A stretch of 64,000 nt of DNA from Micavibrio sp. UBA1672 (GTDB taxonomy: Bacteria > Pseudomonadota > Alphaproteobacteria > Micavibrionales > Micavibrionaceae), in the NCBI GenBank assembly GCA_002320665.1, contig DCKO01000025.1:21350-85349 (forward strand), given 5' to 3'. The notes beneath the pieces are model-generated. The model was not told the origin of the DNA. It ran no database searches and saw only the letters and a list, made by a program, of their open reading frames with translations. Every line of letters begins with the position of its first letter. Position 1 is the first letter of the stretch. Positions 47,101 through 57,395 of this stretch are shown piece after piece. Position numbers and translations under genes: made by a program.

Positions 47101-47324
47101 GTTTCCAACTTCACCAGTCTTAAAAAAGTTATACAAATACCTGATTCAATATATAAAATTTAGGCACAAAACTCTACTCTGCGCGATATAGTTATGCACA
47201 GCTAAATTCAAATATTGATATTAGCTAACCCGACTAAATTCTCTGTAATTCCGCTAATGTCGTCGAGTGATCTTAAGGTACTTGCAACCACCTTTCCGGC
47301 GCAACCCGAAAGGTAAAAAAAAAA

Positions 47325-48182
47325 TCATTTATCCCCACAGGAGATTTCCACAACCCGCGGCTGGCCTGCGATATCCACATGAACGCATCGTTCTGAAAAT
47401 CCATAAGTTTCCGCGAGTCGCATCACATCGTCTTTCTGGTTATACCCAATTTCAAACAAGCCGTATTTGCCTTGAACCATGATATTTTTTAGACGTGAAA
47501 AAATTTCTTTGTATGGCGTTAATCCATCCTTGCCACCATCAAGTGCTAGAATCGGGTCATGATTCTTCACCTCGGCAGGCAGATTCTCTATGTCTTGATT
47601 CGAGATATAGGGCGGATTAGATACGACGAGATCAAATTTATTTTCAAAATTTGTGTCCCAGCTTCCTTCTATAAATTTAATTTTGCTCTCCAAACCTAGA
47701 TTTTTTGCATTTTCTTTGGCCACGGCCAGAGCCTTTTGAGAAATATCGAGGGCGACGCCATTGGCGTCAGGGAATTCTTTAAGCAAAGCCATCAGGATGC
47801 AGCCTGTTCCTGTGCCCATATCCAGAATTGTGTCCGGTGGATTATCTTTATAAAGCTCAATAGCGCGCTCGATAATAGTTTCCGTATCGGCTCTGGGGTC
47901 TAGTGTCTCTGGTGTAACCTTAAAATCCAGCCCCCAGAAAGAACCCACACCATAAATCCTTGAAATCGGCTTACCATTAAGCCGTTCGTTTAAATCTTGA
48001 CGAATTAGTCTCAGTTGATCAGCCGAAATTTCTTTATCAGGATAAGCAATGATATCCGACCAGTCCAAACCTGTTCTGTTGTGAAGGATAATCCTCGCCT
48101 CTTGCGCGGCCACATCAGCATCTGCTGATTCCAGTTTTTTAGACAAAGAATCATACAATTGCTTTAAGGATGACGGAAGCAC
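47325..48182 (-). CDS. prmC: release factor glutamine methyltransferase PrmC
   Basis: PrmC methylates the glutamine of the GGQ motif of release factors. The 285-residue product is read from GTG 48182, one base after the prfA stop; a longer frame from 48227 overlaps prfA. The SAM-binding motif is ILDMGTGTGCI, and the hallmark NPPY motif is VVSNPPYIS. The N-terminal helical domain has GLDWSDIIAYPD and LNGKPISRIYG. Pairing with prfA reflects the enzyme-substrate relation. Confidence 0.94.
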   Translation of the reverse strand: MLPSSLKQLYDSLSKKLESADADVAAQEARIILHNRTGLDWSDIIAYPDKEISADQLRLIRQDLNERLNGKPISRIYGVGSFWGLDFKVTPETLDPRADTETIIERAIELYKDNPPDTILDMGTGTGCILMALLKEFPDANGVALDISQKALAVAKENAKNLGLESKIKFIEGSWDTNFENKFDLVVSNPPYISNQDIENLPAEVKNHDPILALDGGKDGLTPYKEIFSRLKNIMVQGKYGLFEIGYNQKDDVMRLAETYGFSERCVHVDIAGQPRVVEISCGDK

Positions 48183-48183
48183 C

Positions 48184-49248
48184 TTAATTCTCCAGAGAAG
48201 CCAGAGATGCAGCCTGATCCTCGGCAATCAGAGAATCAATAACTTCATCCAGAGCTTCGCCGCTCACCACTTCTTCCAATTTATAAAGTGTCAAATTAAT
48301 GCGGTGATCTGTTAAGCGCCCTTGCGGATAGTTATAGGTACGAATTCGCTCGGAGCGGTCACCTGATCCAACTTGTGATTTACGATCTTCCGCGCGCTCA
48401 TCGGCAAGTTGTTGACGCTGCAAATCGTAAAGGCGTGTTCTCAGGACTTTCATGGCTTTATCGCGGTTTTTGTGCTGGGATCGCTCTTCCTGCATTTCGA
48501 CAACAACCCCCGTTGGAATATGTGTAAGCCGCACGGCACTGTCGGTTGTGTTAACATGCTGACCACCCGCACCTTGAGAACGATACGTATCGACACGTAA
48601 GTCTTCGGTTCGGATTTCAATATCCACTTCCTCAGCCTCAGGTAGTACAGCCACTGTTGCCGCTGATGTATGTACCCGCCCCTGTGTTTCCGTTTTGGGC
48701 ACGCGCTGCACGCGGTGCACACCTGATTCAAACTTTAATTTCGAAAAAACATTTTGACCTGTGATCTGGGCGACAACCTCTTTATAACCGCCAATATCAT
48801 TTTCGGAAGCCTCGAGCACCTCAACGCGCCAGCCCATTTTAGCAGCATAGCCCTTATACATGGTGAACAGATCAGCCGCAAAAAGTGCGGCCTCATCCCC
48901 GCCGGTTCCGGCTCTGATTTCTAAAATTGCGTTTTTGGTATCGGCCTCATCCTTTGGAATAAGAGCAAGCTTGATTTGTTGCTCCAATTCGGGAATACGT
49001 TTATCCAAGGCTAGTAATTCCTCCTTGGCCATATCCTTCATTTCCGGATCATTAAGAAGTTCTTGCAAATCCTGCTTTTCACTTTCAGCATTTCCCAATT
49101 CATCAATGGCTTCGACAACGGGGCTAAGCTCGGCGTATTCCATGGAAAGCTTGGTAAATTCATCTCCTGCCAGATTTCCGGCAGACATAAGCGCAGCCAA
49201 TTCTTCGTGGCGTTTTTTGATCGTTGAGAGCTTTTCATTCATAGACAT
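48184..49248 (-). CDS. prfA: peptide chain release factor 1
   Basis: RF1 reads UAA and UAG and triggers peptide release. The 354-residue product has the GGQ motif in [10 protein letters not shown], the codon-recognition region after [19 protein letters not shown], and the family's [16 protein letters not shown] and [11 protein letters not shown]. The start is the first of two nearby ATGs, MSMNEKL. It heads the prfA-prmC pair on the minus strand. Confidence 0.97.
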   Translation of the reverse strand: MSMNEKLSTIKKRHEELAALMSAGNLAGDEFTKLSMEYAELSPVVEAIDELGNAESEKQDLQELLNDPEMKDMAKEELLALDKRIPELEQQIKLALIPKDEADTKNAILEIRAGTGGDEAALFAADLFTMYKGYAAKMGWRVEVLEASENDIGGYKEVVAQITGQNVFSKLKFESGVHRVQRVPKTETQGRVHTSAATVAVLPEAEEVDIEIRTEDLRVDTYRSQGAGGQHVNTTDSAVRLTHIPTGVVVEMQEERSQHKNRDKAMKVLRTRLYDLQRQQLADERAEDRKSQVGSGDRSERIRTYNYPQGRLTDHRINLTLYKLEEVVSGEALDEVIDSLIAEDQAASLASLEN

Positions 49249-49359
49249 TTTATTTTTGTTTTCTTGCCTGTTTGTTAACCAAATTCCCTTACAAGTACTT
49301 AAGGGGAATTACATACGTGAAGTTGACACGTCAATAAAGAAAATAATGGCAGTTCTTTT

Positions 49360-49908
49360 ATGAATAATATTGATATCGCATTTCTGACAGAAATAATTGG
49401 CTATACCGCCCTGTTCTTCGGGCTTCTTTCTTTTCAATTTAAAAGCGGCAAAAAAATATTAGCTTTGCAGGCTGTGATGTGTTTTTTTTGGTATTCTCAT
49501 TATGCCTTAAGTGGCGCTTATGTTGGTGCGTTTATGGCAGCTGTCGGCTTTTTTAGAAACGGTTTGGCGTGTGTTCTTCCTGATAAATACATTAAAAAAC
49601 TGGCTATAATTTCTTCTATTATTGCCTTAGCCATCGGATTTTCAGTGGCTGAGTCTTATATATATTTGACGGCAATGTTTGGAACTTTATTGAATAACGT
49701 GTCTGTTTTAAAAAGAAACAAACCAGCCCAACTAAGAATTTTCCGTATCATTTCAGAATTTTTCTGGCTGACTTATTCTATATCTGTTTTATCTGTTCCA
49801 GGTATGATCTTTGGCATTTCCCTAATTAGCTCTAATATAATCGGGTTTTTCAGGCATGAAAAAGATTTCATTAGACATTATAAAGCAGGCCTTATTCAGA
49901 AGAACTAG
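49360..49908 (+). CDS. YgjV family inner-membrane protein
   Basis: The 182-residue protein has about six hydrophobic segments and resembles YgjV, a family of small uncharacterised membrane proteins. Family-like features are the N-terminal EIIGYTALFFGLLSFQFKSG, the helix with CFFWYSHYALSGAYVGAF, NGLACVL and the later TLLNNVSVLKRNKP. It is divergent from prfA and overlaps the 3' end of the RodZ-like gene by 17 bases. Confidence 0.72.
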   Translation: MNNIDIAFLTEIIGYTALFFGLLSFQFKSGKKILALQAVMCFFWYSHYALSGAYVGAFMAAVGFFRNGLACVLPDKYIKKLAIISSIIALAIGFSVAESYIYLTAMFGTLLNNVSVLKRNKPAQLRIFRIISEFFWLTYSISVLSVPGMIFGISLISSNIIGFFRHEKDFIRHYKAGLIQKN

Positions 49909-50806
49909 GCTCCTCTTGCAATTCGAATTGCATCAAGTGATCAACGTTCAAAGGTATGTTACGGCGCACTTGTGATTTTTTGCCCAAGGGCTGCAGAGCC
50001 TTACCGTTCACAACAATTTCTACTCCTCCAGCATTCCCCAGCGACATTGTAAGACCGGGACTATCGGGCACAAAATACTGATCACCTGTTTTCAAGACCT
50101 CAGATACCAGAATTTTTCGGTTCTGGTCTTTAATTTCGACCCAGCTATCCTCCTTGATGTTCAGGATGATACCTTTTTTATTGACCACTTCTTCTGGCGC
50201 TACAGAATTATCCTCAATCACCATCTCGGTTTCATCTGCACTTTCTTCATTTAAAACACTGACATTTTTAGGCACTTGTTCAAGTACTGATGCCTCTTCC
50301 TTTATTATATCTTCCGGTTCATTCAGCAAGTTACTGGAACGCGCCTCTACACGCTCTGGAACAGGTGGAATATATTCAATTGCCGTACGATCATTATATT
50401 GTAATGACGTCCAATAATATATGCCTGCACCGACCATTATTAGTGATAATAAGACAAGCCAGAATGCTGGTACTTTGCTTTCTTCTGCAGGTATAGGCAA
50501 AGATGGTTTTTCATTCGCAACATTGCTTAAATATTGCCTTTTGAACATATCAACGGCTTGATCACCATCAAGATCAAGATACTCGGCGTAGCTACGTACA
50601 AAGCCAATTGCATAAACGCGTCCCGGCAGCTTTTCAATATCTCCATTTTCAATGGCCTCAATCTGGCATTCACGAATTCGGAGTGTTCTTTCAATATCTT
50701 GGAGGCTTTGTTCGTAATGCACGCGCGTAGCACGCAAAATTTCCCCGATAGTTTGTTCCTTACCGGCATAATTTTCGGTTTCTAGCGCCTGAGCTTGCTC
50801 TGCCAT
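49892..50806 (-). CDS. rodZ: RodZ-like helix-turn-helix membrane protein
   Basis: RodZ links MreB filaments to the membrane in rod-shaped cells. The 304-residue product has a Cro-type helix-turn-helix of the RodZ kind (GEILRATRVHYEQSLQDIER through YAIGFVRSYAEYLDLD, residues ~22-82). One transmembrane segment (about 114-132) precedes a disordered linker and a C-terminal DUF4115 domain (WVEIKDQNRKILVSEVLKTGDQ). No mreB gene is in the window. It is 28 bases downstream of lysC. Confidence 0.85.
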   Translation of the reverse strand: MAEQAQALETENYAGKEQTIGEILRATRVHYEQSLQDIERTLRIRECQIEAIENGDIEKLPGRVYAIGFVRSYAEYLDLDGDQAVDMFKRQYLSNVANEKPSLPIPAEESKVPAFWLVLLSLIMVGAGIYYWTSLQYNDRTAIEYIPPVPERVEARSSNLLNEPEDIIKEEASVLEQVPKNVSVLNEESADETEMVIEDNSVAPEEVVNKKGIILNIKEDSWVEIKDQNRKILVSEVLKTGDQYFVPDSPGLTMSLGNAGGVEIVVNGKALQPLGKKSQVRRNIPLNVDHLMQFELQEEPSSSE

Positions 50807-50834
50807 AACAGAGCATATCTTACATTATTTCTGG

Positions 50835-52061
50835 CTAATCTTCCAGCCCATATGCAGCATGAAGCGAACGAACTGCGAGTTCTGTGTAATCTTCTTCGAT
50901 CAGTACACTGATTTTGATTTCAGACGTCGATATAACCTCAATATTTATGCCCTTATCTGCCAAAGTCTGGAACATGGTATTAGCCACACCGGCATGGCTT
51001 TTCATACCAATTCCAACCACAGAAATCTTGGCTACATTTTCATTAACGGCAATATCCTGATAGTTAAGCGTCACATCATCCTTGAGGACTTTCTTAGCGC
51101 GCTCAAGATCTGTACGCGGCACAGTAAATGTCATGTCGGTCAAGCCATCTTGAGATATGTTCTGAACGATCATATCAACATTGATGGCTGCGGCGGCCAA
51201 TGGCTTGAAGAGTTTTGCAGCTACGCCGGGCACGTCTTCCACGCCGATTACTGTTATTTTAGATTCATCTTTCTGGTGGGCAATGCCACTAACGAGTTCC
51301 TGTTCCACGATATCTTCCTCTTTCGTCACTAATGTTCCTTTACGGTCACTGCCGATAAACTCTCCAAAGCTGGAGAGCACCTGTATTGGCACGCCGCTTT
51401 TTGCACCCATTTCAACAGAGCGCGTTTGCAAAACTTTGCTTCCCAAGGATGCAAGTTCGAGCATTTCCTCATAGGAAATTTTATTTAACTTGCGCGCTTT
51501 GGGTGCAATTCTGGGATCAGCGGTATAAACGCCATCAACATCGGTATAGATATCACAACGATCAGCTTCAAGTGCAGCAGCGACTGCTACGGCGGAGGTA
51601 TCTGATCCACCGCGTCCCAATGTTGATATTCTGTTTTGTGCGGTGACACCTTGGAATCCCGGTACAACAACGACCTCTCCTGCTTCAAGGCGCTTATTAA
51701 TCTCGGCTGTATCAATATCCTCAATACGGGCCTTACCATGAACATTATTTGTCTTAATTGGAATCTGCCAGCCAAGCCAAGACCGCGCAGTGATTCCCCT
51801 TTTCTGAAGGGCCATCGCCATCAAACCTGCCGTGATCTGCTCACCACTGGAGACAACCGTGTCATATTCTCGTACATCATGCATGGGGCTAATTTCCGTG
51901 CAATAGCCGACCAGTCTGTTTGTAACGCCGGACATAGCAGAAACAACGACTGCAACCTTATTACCCGCTTCAACTTCCTTAACGATTTTGCCAGCAGCAT
52001 TTTCGATGCGTTCAATATCTGCTACCGATGTGCCACCAAATTTTGCAACTATTACAGCCAT
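50835..52061 (-). CDS. lysC: aspartate kinase LysC
   Basis: Aspartokinase phosphorylates aspartate at the head of the lysine, threonine and methionine branch. The 408-residue product has the N-terminal KFGGTSVAD motif, the catalytic GRGGSDTSAVA, TDVDGVYTADPR and two C-terminal ACT domains (about 265-405, e.g. SHAGVANTMFQTLADKGINIEVISTSEIKI in outline). It is a monofunctional enzyme, not fused to homoserine dehydrogenase. The ACT domains imply feedback control by lysine or threonine. It is divergent from ubiG; lysA in this window belongs to the same pathway. Confidence 0.96.
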   Translation of the reverse strand: MAVIVAKFGGTSVADIERIENAAGKIVKEVEAGNKVAVVVSAMSGVTNRLVGYCTEISPMHDVREYDTVVSSGEQITAGLMAMALQKRGITARSWLGWQIPIKTNNVHGKARIEDIDTAEINKRLEAGEVVVVPGFQGVTAQNRISTLGRGGSDTSAVAVAAALEADRCDIYTDVDGVYTADPRIAPKARKLNKISYEEMLELASLGSKVLQTRSVEMGAKSGVPIQVLSSFGEFIGSDRKGTLVTKEEDIVEQELVSGIAHQKDESKITVIGVEDVPGVAAKLFKPLAAAAINVDMIVQNISQDGLTDMTFTVPRTDLERAKKVLKDDVTLNYQDIAVNENVAKISVVGIGMKSHAGVANTMFQTLADKGINIEVISTSEIKISVLIEEDYTELAVRSLHAAYGLED

Positions 52062-52147
52062 ATTTTCTCAGCTCTTTATTTATACTCTTGTTTTTACAAA
52101 GAAGGTTATCCATACTGTTATTAAAATAAAAAATCAAAGAGAATGTG

Positions 52148-52885
52148 ATGAATACGGCGCAAAAAACCACAATAAATGCCGAAGAGATTGAACATTTTTC
52201 CAAAACATCGGATCAATGGTGGGATGAAAACGGTCCTTTCAAACCTTTGCATAGATTAAACCCTGTTCGGATAAAGTATATTAAAGACCAGATCTGTACG
52301 CATTTTGATATTGATCCAGATAAGGCTCAACCATTTAAGAACCTAAAGATTTTGGATATAGGTTGCGGCGGTGGCTTGGTTTGTGAACCTATGGCGCGTC
52401 TAGGCGCAAAAACCAGTGGTATTGATGCCGATCAGAAGGCTATTGCTTGTGCAAAAGAACATGCCACACTTCAAGACCTTGATATTGAATATATTTGCGG
52501 TGATGCTGCTGACTTAAAACAAAAATACGATGTTGTACTCGCACTTGAGATTATCGAGCATGTTAATACGCCGTGCGAATTTGTCTCTATATGCAAAACG
52601 CTTTTGAAGCCGGATAGCATTGTTATTTTCTCGACCTTGAACAGGACTGCAAAATCCTATGCGCTTGGTATTGTGGCAGCAGAATATATCTTGCGTTGGG
52701 TGCCGACCGGGACGCATTCATGGAAAAAATTTATCAAGCCATCTGAACTGGCACGTTTTGCACGGGCACAAAATTTTGATATAATAGATGTGTCTGGGTT
52801 AATATTTAATCCGATCAAAAATGAATTTTGTTTGTCAGAGAATGATCTTGATGTGAATTATTTTATGAGTGTAAGGAATGCATAA
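52148..52885 (+). CDS. ubiG: ubiquinone biosynthesis O-methyltransferase UbiG
   Basis: UbiG methylates hydroxyl groups of the ubiquinone ring. The 245-residue product (from ATG 52148; a GTG at 52145 is also in frame) has the UbiG N-terminus with FSKTSDQWWDENGPFKPLH and LNPVRIKYI. The SAM-binding motif is LDIGCGGGLVCEPMARLG, and ALEIIEHV and PTGTHSWKKF follow, the latter a strong UbiG marker. It is divergent from lysC and ends immediately before the HIG1-domain gene. Confidence 0.95.
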   Translation: MNTAQKTTINAEEIEHFSKTSDQWWDENGPFKPLHRLNPVRIKYIKDQICTHFDIDPDKAQPFKNLKILDIGCGGGLVCEPMARLGAKTSGIDADQKAIACAKEHATLQDLDIEYICGDAADLKQKYDVVLALEIIEHVNTPCEFVSICKTLLKPDSIVIFSTLNRTAKSYALGIVAAEYILRWVPTGTHSWKKFIKPSELARFARAQNFDIIDVSGLIFNPIKNEFCLSENDLDVNYFMSVRNA

Positions 52886-53086
52886 ATGAATACATTTTTA
52901 CTGACTATTACCCTGATTGCGATGCTGCTGGTTGTTGTTGTATTGGTTATTGGTATGGTTGCCATGGTCAAAGGCGGCGAATTCAATACAAAATACGGGA
53001 ACAAACTCATGCAAGCCCGCGTTATCTTGCAAGGTGTGGCTTTGGGTTTTATTGCCATTGCTTTTATGGCTACTCATGGGTCATAA
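52886..53086 (+). CDS. HIG1-domain (twin transmembrane) protein
   Basis: The 66-residue protein starts at the base following the ubiG stop. It has two hydrophobic segments (about 5-28 and 45-62) with the linker KGGEFNTKYGNKLMQARV that marks HIG1-domain proteins. In mitochondria these assist respiratory supercomplexes; in Alphaproteobacteria they are associated with cytochrome oxidase. Its place beside ubiG and the etf genes suits a respiratory role. Confidence 0.88.
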   Translation: MNTFLLTITLIAMLLVVVVLVIGMVAMVKGGEFNTKYGNKLMQARVILQGVALGFIAIAFMATHGS

Positions 53087-53125
53087 TCCCGTTTCCTTTT
53101 CTGTTTTTTCTAACGGAGTTTTTCT

Positions 53126-53890
53126 ATGAAAATTTTAGTGCCTATCAAACGTGTTGTTGATTATAACGTCAAAATTAGAGTCAAATCCGATCAAAGCGGT
53201 GTTGATCTTGCCAATGTAAAAATGTCGGTTAATCCCTTTGACGAGATTGCCGTTGAAGAAGCTGTGCGTTTGAAAGAGGCCGGAAAAGCAACTGAAATTG
53301 TTGCTGTAACTATCGGCCCTGAAAAGGCGCAAGAACAACTTCGTACAGCTATGGCTGTGGGGGCGGATCGCGGAATTTTGGTTCAAACAGACCAGCCGAT
53401 TGATTTAGGCGGTGTTGAGCCTTTAGCGGTTGCAAAAACGCTTAAGGCCATCATTGAGAAAGAAAGCCCTGATCTTGTTATTATGGGCAAGCAATCAATT
53501 GATGATGATTCCAACCAGACCGGCCAGATGCTTGCCGCCCTTTTGGGGTGGGCGCAAGGGACTTTTGCTTCCAAGCTTGAGATTGAAGATAGTAGCGCCA
53601 AAGTTACGCGTGAGATTGATGGCGGGCTGGAGACAATTTCTGTAAATCTTCCAGCGATTGTGACCACAGATTTACGCCTGAACGAGCCACGCTATGCGAA
53701 ACTGCCTGATATTATGAAGGCCAAGAAAAAGCAGCTGGATGTTCTAGACCCATCCGAGCTCGGGTTTTCTTATGAGCCACGCCTGAATGTGGTTAGCGTT
53801 AGCGAGCCGGAAGAGCGCAAAGGCGGCATTAAGGTGGCTTCTGTGGATGAGTTGATCGAGAAGCTTAAGAACGAAGCCAAAGTTATTTAA
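53126..53890 (+). CDS. etfB: electron transfer flavoprotein beta subunit
   Basis: EtfB with EtfA passes electrons from acyl-CoA and other dehydrogenases to ETF-ubiquinone oxidoreductase. The 254-residue product opens [19 protein letters not shown] and has [19 protein letters not shown]. The AMP/recognition-loop region carries [17 protein letters not shown], and the conserved [15 protein letters not shown] follows. It lies 13 bases ahead of etfA. Confidence 0.96.
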   Translation: MKILVPIKRVVDYNVKIRVKSDQSGVDLANVKMSVNPFDEIAVEEAVRLKEAGKATEIVAVTIGPEKAQEQLRTAMAVGADRGILVQTDQPIDLGGVEPLAVAKTLKAIIEKESPDLVIMGKQSIDDDSNQTGQMLAALLGWAQGTFASKLEIEDSSAKVTREIDGGLETISVNLPAIVTTDLRLNEPRYAKLPDIMKAKKKQLDVLDPSELGFSYEPRLNVVSVSEPEERKGGIKVASVDELIEKLKNEAKVI

Positions 53891-53903
53891 GGGGGATATT
53901 AAA

Positions 53904-54833
53904 ATGAGCATATTAATTTTAGCAGAACATGATGGAAAAGAACTTTCGCCTGTGACTTTGAACGTTATTGGGGCAGCCACTAAAATCGGCGGTGATATTC
54001 ATATTCTGGTTTGCGGTAAGGATTGTGATTCAATCGCCCAAGCTGCGGCCTCTATTTCTAGTGTTTCCAAAGTTATTAAGGCCGATAATGAAGTTTTAGA
54101 ACATCATCTTGCCGAAAATATTGCACCAATTATTGTTGATCTAGCCAAGGATTACACCCATGTGCTCGCCCCTGCTACGACATTTGGCAAGAATATCCTG
54201 CCACGGGCTGCGGCTTTGCTAGATGTTCAACAAATATCGGATATTATCGTCATAGAGGATGCCGAGACCTTTAAGCGTCCGGTTTATGCGGGTAATGCCA
54301 TAGCAACAGTAAAGTCCTCAGATTCTATTAAATTAATTACAGTGCGCGGTACGAATTTTGATCCGGTAGAGGCCGCAGGCGGCTCGGCATCTGTTGAAGA
54401 ATACAGTGTCACGGCATCTCAAGATTTATCCTCTTTTGTTTCGGCGGAGCTTTCTGAATCCGAGCGGCCTGAGCTGACCAGTGCGAAAGTTGTAGTGTCT
54501 GGTGGGCGCGGTGTTGGTTCCGAGGAAAAATTCGAGCTTATCGAGCAGCTAGCCGACAAACTAGGCGGCGCGGTTGGCGCTTCGCGCGCAGCAGTTGATG
54601 CTGGCTATGTTCCCAATGATTATCAGGTTGGACAAACCGGTAAAGTTGTTGCTCCGGAACTCTATATCGCGGTCGGGATATCCGGTGCAATCCAGCATTT
54701 GGCAGGAATGAAAGATTCCAAAGTGATTGTTGCTATCAATAGAGATGAAGACGCGCCAATCTTTTCTGTCGCTGATTATGGCCTTGTCGCTGATTTGTTT
54801 GACGCCGTGCCGGAATTGATTGAAAAATTGTGA
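53904..54833 (+). CDS. etfA: electron transfer flavoprotein alpha subunit
   Basis: EtfA carries most of the FAD site of the heterodimer. The 309-residue product has the N-terminal domain with [15 protein letters not shown] and a C-terminal FAD-binding region: [66 protein letters not shown] and the terminal [15 protein letters not shown]. It follows etfB and GGGGGA precedes its ATG. No terminator is obvious in the 70 bases after it. Confidence 0.96.
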   Translation: MSILILAEHDGKELSPVTLNVIGAATKIGGDIHILVCGKDCDSIAQAAASISSVSKVIKADNEVLEHHLAENIAPIIVDLAKDYTHVLAPATTFGKNILPRAAALLDVQQISDIIVIEDAETFKRPVYAGNAIATVKSSDSIKLITVRGTNFDPVEAAGGSASVEEYSVTASQDLSSFVSAELSESERPELTSAKVVVSGGRGVGSEEKFELIEQLADKLGGAVGASRAAVDAGYVPNDYQVGQTGKVVAPELYIAVGISGAIQHLAGMKDSKVIVAINRDEDAPIFSVADYGLVADLFDAVPELIEKL

Positions 54834-54909
54834 TTTTCTTGCACAACCGATAATAAAGCATATATATTCTTTCATATAAACTTAAATATTAATTTACAAG
54901 GTGGTATTT

Positions 54910-55161
54910 ATGACTGATTACTGGGTGTCTATACAAAGAGATAGAAATAGGTCCGAAACTGCATTATTTTCTAATTTTAGAAAAAAAGCTGGTGATCTAG
55001 GCATCAATACTCTTACGCACGAGCCTACAGATAACCGTATTAATGCCAAAGTTAGCTTTGATGGGAGTGTTGATGAACTTGCTCAAAAAGTAGCTAGTAT
55101 TACTGGTGACACCGCTACGGTTTCAACAAAGCGGGACACCGTGTTTTTGACGCCGATTTAG
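54910..55161 (+). CDS. hypothetical protein (83 aa)
   Basis: I do not recognise this protein. The start is ATG 54910 with AAGGTGG at 54898-54904; a GTG at 54901 is also in frame. Its 83 residues have a beta-alpha-beta-like pattern (TDYWVSIQRDRN at the start, RINAKVSFDG, then DTVFLTPI) and no signal or membrane segment. It stands between etfA and another orphan gene on the same strand. Confidence 0.55.
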   Translation: MTDYWVSIQRDRNRSETALFSNFRKKAGDLGINTLTHEPTDNRINAKVSFDGSVDELAQKVASITGDTATVSTKRDTVFLTPI

Positions 55162-55216
55162 AACAATTTCAAAACTGGTTAATCTTCTTTTTAATTTAAT
55201 ATACAAATTAATAGTT

Positions 55217-55993
55217 ATGTCTAGTATTTTTGGCTCATTATTCAATAGAGAAGATAAAGATAGAGGCCCTATTGGTAAAAAAGACTATGAAAGGGGTTTG
55301 AGAAGCTTTTCTGTTAAGCTCTTGGAGAGTCCTGATCAACTTCCGGATTCTATATATCAATGTTATGAGCCTGATCCACATAAAGCGCAACTTTCTGTAC
55401 TTTTTGCCTTACAAACGGGATGCTATGATGCGGGCTTAATGATGTACCACCCATTAGATAATCCCGCTTCACCATCAATTAATCATATACAAGTGATGAT
55501 ACGAGATAATTATGATTACAGCACAGCAACACATATAGATACAAAAATAGAAACTTCAGCTGAAAGGCATTATATCAGCCAAAAAGACACTTTGGCGTGC
55601 CTCAATAACATTTCGGAGGGGCACAGTACATATATCGTTCACCCTGATGATATTACGTGGACAGATTTTGATGCAGAAAATGATAAGTTTAATTATGTAT
55701 TCAATAAACCGCATGTAGATTTTCTGGAGCTACCATCATTTATGCAGCTTTATTTACCTTTCTATAGAGGGTCCGGCAAAGGGTTGGTTCATGCTCCTGC
55801 CTGCTTGACTGAAGGCACTGCCCCGCTTAGAAAAATTGATATAACACAAATCTCAATCAACCATCAAAACCTTAGTACTGAGGATATAAAATTTCAAACC
55901 CGTTTTTATGAAATGTTGGAGCAAGATCCACGTCATCAGCATGCTAAAATGAAACATGAGAATACCGAGAGAAATTTAGAGCTGGATTTTTAG
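55217..55993 (+). CDS. hypothetical protein (258 aa)
   Basis: I do not recognise this soluble 258-residue protein. It lacks a signal peptide and transmembrane segments. It has an even spread of aromatic and charged residues with repeated His/Asp pairs (for example IVHPDDITWTDFDAE and RHQHAKMKHENTE) and no recognisable catalytic motif. It follows an 83-residue orphan after 55 bases and converges with the pentapeptide-repeat gene, with a four-base overlap. Confidence 0.55.
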   Translation: MSSIFGSLFNREDKDRGPIGKKDYERGLRSFSVKLLESPDQLPDSIYQCYEPDPHKAQLSVLFALQTGCYDAGLMMYHPLDNPASPSINHIQVMIRDNYDYSTATHIDTKIETSAERHYISQKDTLACLNNISEGHSTYIVHPDDITWTDFDAENDKFNYVFNKPHVDFLELPSFMQLYLPFYRGSGKGLVHAPACLTEGTAPLRKIDITQISINHQNLSTEDIKFQTRFYEMLEQDPRHQHAKMKHENTERNLELDF

Positions 55994-57282
55994 CCTTCTT
56001 TCTCTTTTAGCCTGAAAACTGGACGGGATTCATCGCGGTCGAATTTCGCACCCGTTGTTATTGCATCATCCAGATTAGCTCCATCAAGCTTAGCCCCTGT
56101 GAAATCCGCATTAGAGAGGTCTGCACCTGTGAAATCCGCTTGTGCCAAGTCTGCATTGATAAACAATGAATCCTTTAGGTTTGCATTTGTAAAATCTGCA
56201 TAGCGCATTTTGGCTTCTGTGAAATCACATGGATTAAATCGACTTGTTCCACCAGCGCCTAAAAGAAGCGCAGAGCAATCTACGCCCTTAAGCGAAGCAT
56301 GAGAAAAATTACAGCTTTTGAAAGATGAACCGCGTAAATCGGCATCTTCCATATCACATTTACGGAAATCCGATCCGTCCAGAACAGCGCTTTGTAACTG
56401 TATTTTATATAGATTCATCCCAAAAAACTTGGCAAGCGGCGCTTTGATAGCCGTCATACGCTCCATTTTTAAAGAGCCAAGTACGCGTAAATCAATATTA
56501 CTTAAATCAAGCTGTGCACCTGTTTTTCCTTTAGTGGCAAGCCATTCTTTGTGTTCTTCGAGCAATTGCGGTAAGGGTTTACCCAGATCAGCGACCGATT
56601 GTCCGACATTTTCATCTGTGATTGCGCTGGATAAATCAATGCCCTGATCTTTCAAGTGATCCAGTTTGATACCTGTCAAGATAGCGGAAGATATATTTGC
56701 ACCTTCCAACTTTGCCCCGCCAATATCGGCATTGGATAAGTCAGCACCTTCTAAAGATGCCCCTTTTAGGTCGGCATTGGACACATTCGCTCCCACCATC
56801 ATGGCATCAGAAAAGTCAGCTTTTGAAGCCATAGAGCCAACTAGTTTTGCGCCGCTTAGGTTTGCGCCTCTAAAATTCACGGCTTGCGGATAGGCATACT
56901 CGCCTTCTCCGGCAATGCCACCGACCCGTAAATCTGCTGATTCCAAATCGGCTCCCTCCAGATTAGCATCTTCAATTCTTGCGCCACGCAGGTCAGAGCG
57001 GACAAACTTTGTCTGATATAGGTTTGATCGACTTAAATTACAGGCATATAGTGTTGCTTGCTCGAAATTGGTATAGGATAAATCCATATCCGACATGTCG
57101 CAGCCAGTAAAATTGGCCTGACTTAAATTTTTTCTGTTTAGGGAAAGGCCACTTAAATCAGTACTTTCCAAATGCGCACGACGCCCGCCGATCCGACCTT
57201 CCAGAAAACGGTTATGAAGATCAACTAGAGCGTTAAGCTGTTCTTGAGAAATCTTTTCAAGACCATCTTTTTCTGAAGGCAT
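55990..57282 (-). CDS. pentapeptide-repeat protein
   Basis: The 430-residue protein is made largely of A(N/D)LXX-type pentapeptides, which fold into a right-handed quadrilateral beta-helix. An N-terminal helical stretch (residues 1-~35) leads to a first repeat block (about 40-205, e.g. ANLEGADLESADL and ADLSNADIGGAKLEGA). A non-repeat insertion follows (about 210-275, with LLEEHKEWLATKGKTG), then a second block to residue ~418. It has no signal peptide. Some family members mimic DNA and protect gyrase, but nothing here proves that role. It is monocistronic by context. Confidence 0.9.
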   Translation of the reverse strand: MPSEKDGLEKISQEQLNALVDLHNRFLEGRIGGRRAHLESTDLSGLSLNRKNLSQANFTGCDMSDMDLSYTNFEQATLYACNLSRSNLYQTKFVRSDLRGARIEDANLEGADLESADLRVGGIAGEGEYAYPQAVNFRGANLSGAKLVGSMASKADFSDAMMVGANVSNADLKGASLEGADLSNADIGGAKLEGANISSAILTGIKLDHLKDQGIDLSSAITDENVGQSVADLGKPLPQLLEEHKEWLATKGKTGAQLDLSNIDLRVLGSLKMERMTAIKAPLAKFFGMNLYKIQLQSAVLDGSDFRKCDMEDADLRGSSFKSCNFSHASLKGVDCSALLLGAGGTSRFNPCDFTEAKMRYADFTNANLKDSLFINADLAQADFTGADLSNADFTGAKLDGANLDDAITTGAKFDRDESRPVFRLKEKEG

Positions 57283-57395
57283 TTTTGAACTTTCCGATAC
57301 TAAAGGTTTTTAGTGCTAACCAAGACAGAACTCATGTTTAAGTAACTCAGAATATCATATTTTTTATTAAGAAAACCCTACGCAAAAGGCATTTT

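Noticed and set aside
47290..47314. ACCTTTC/GAAAGGT hairpin after prmC as a terminator
   Set aside because: On the minus strand the T-run precedes the stem instead of following it.
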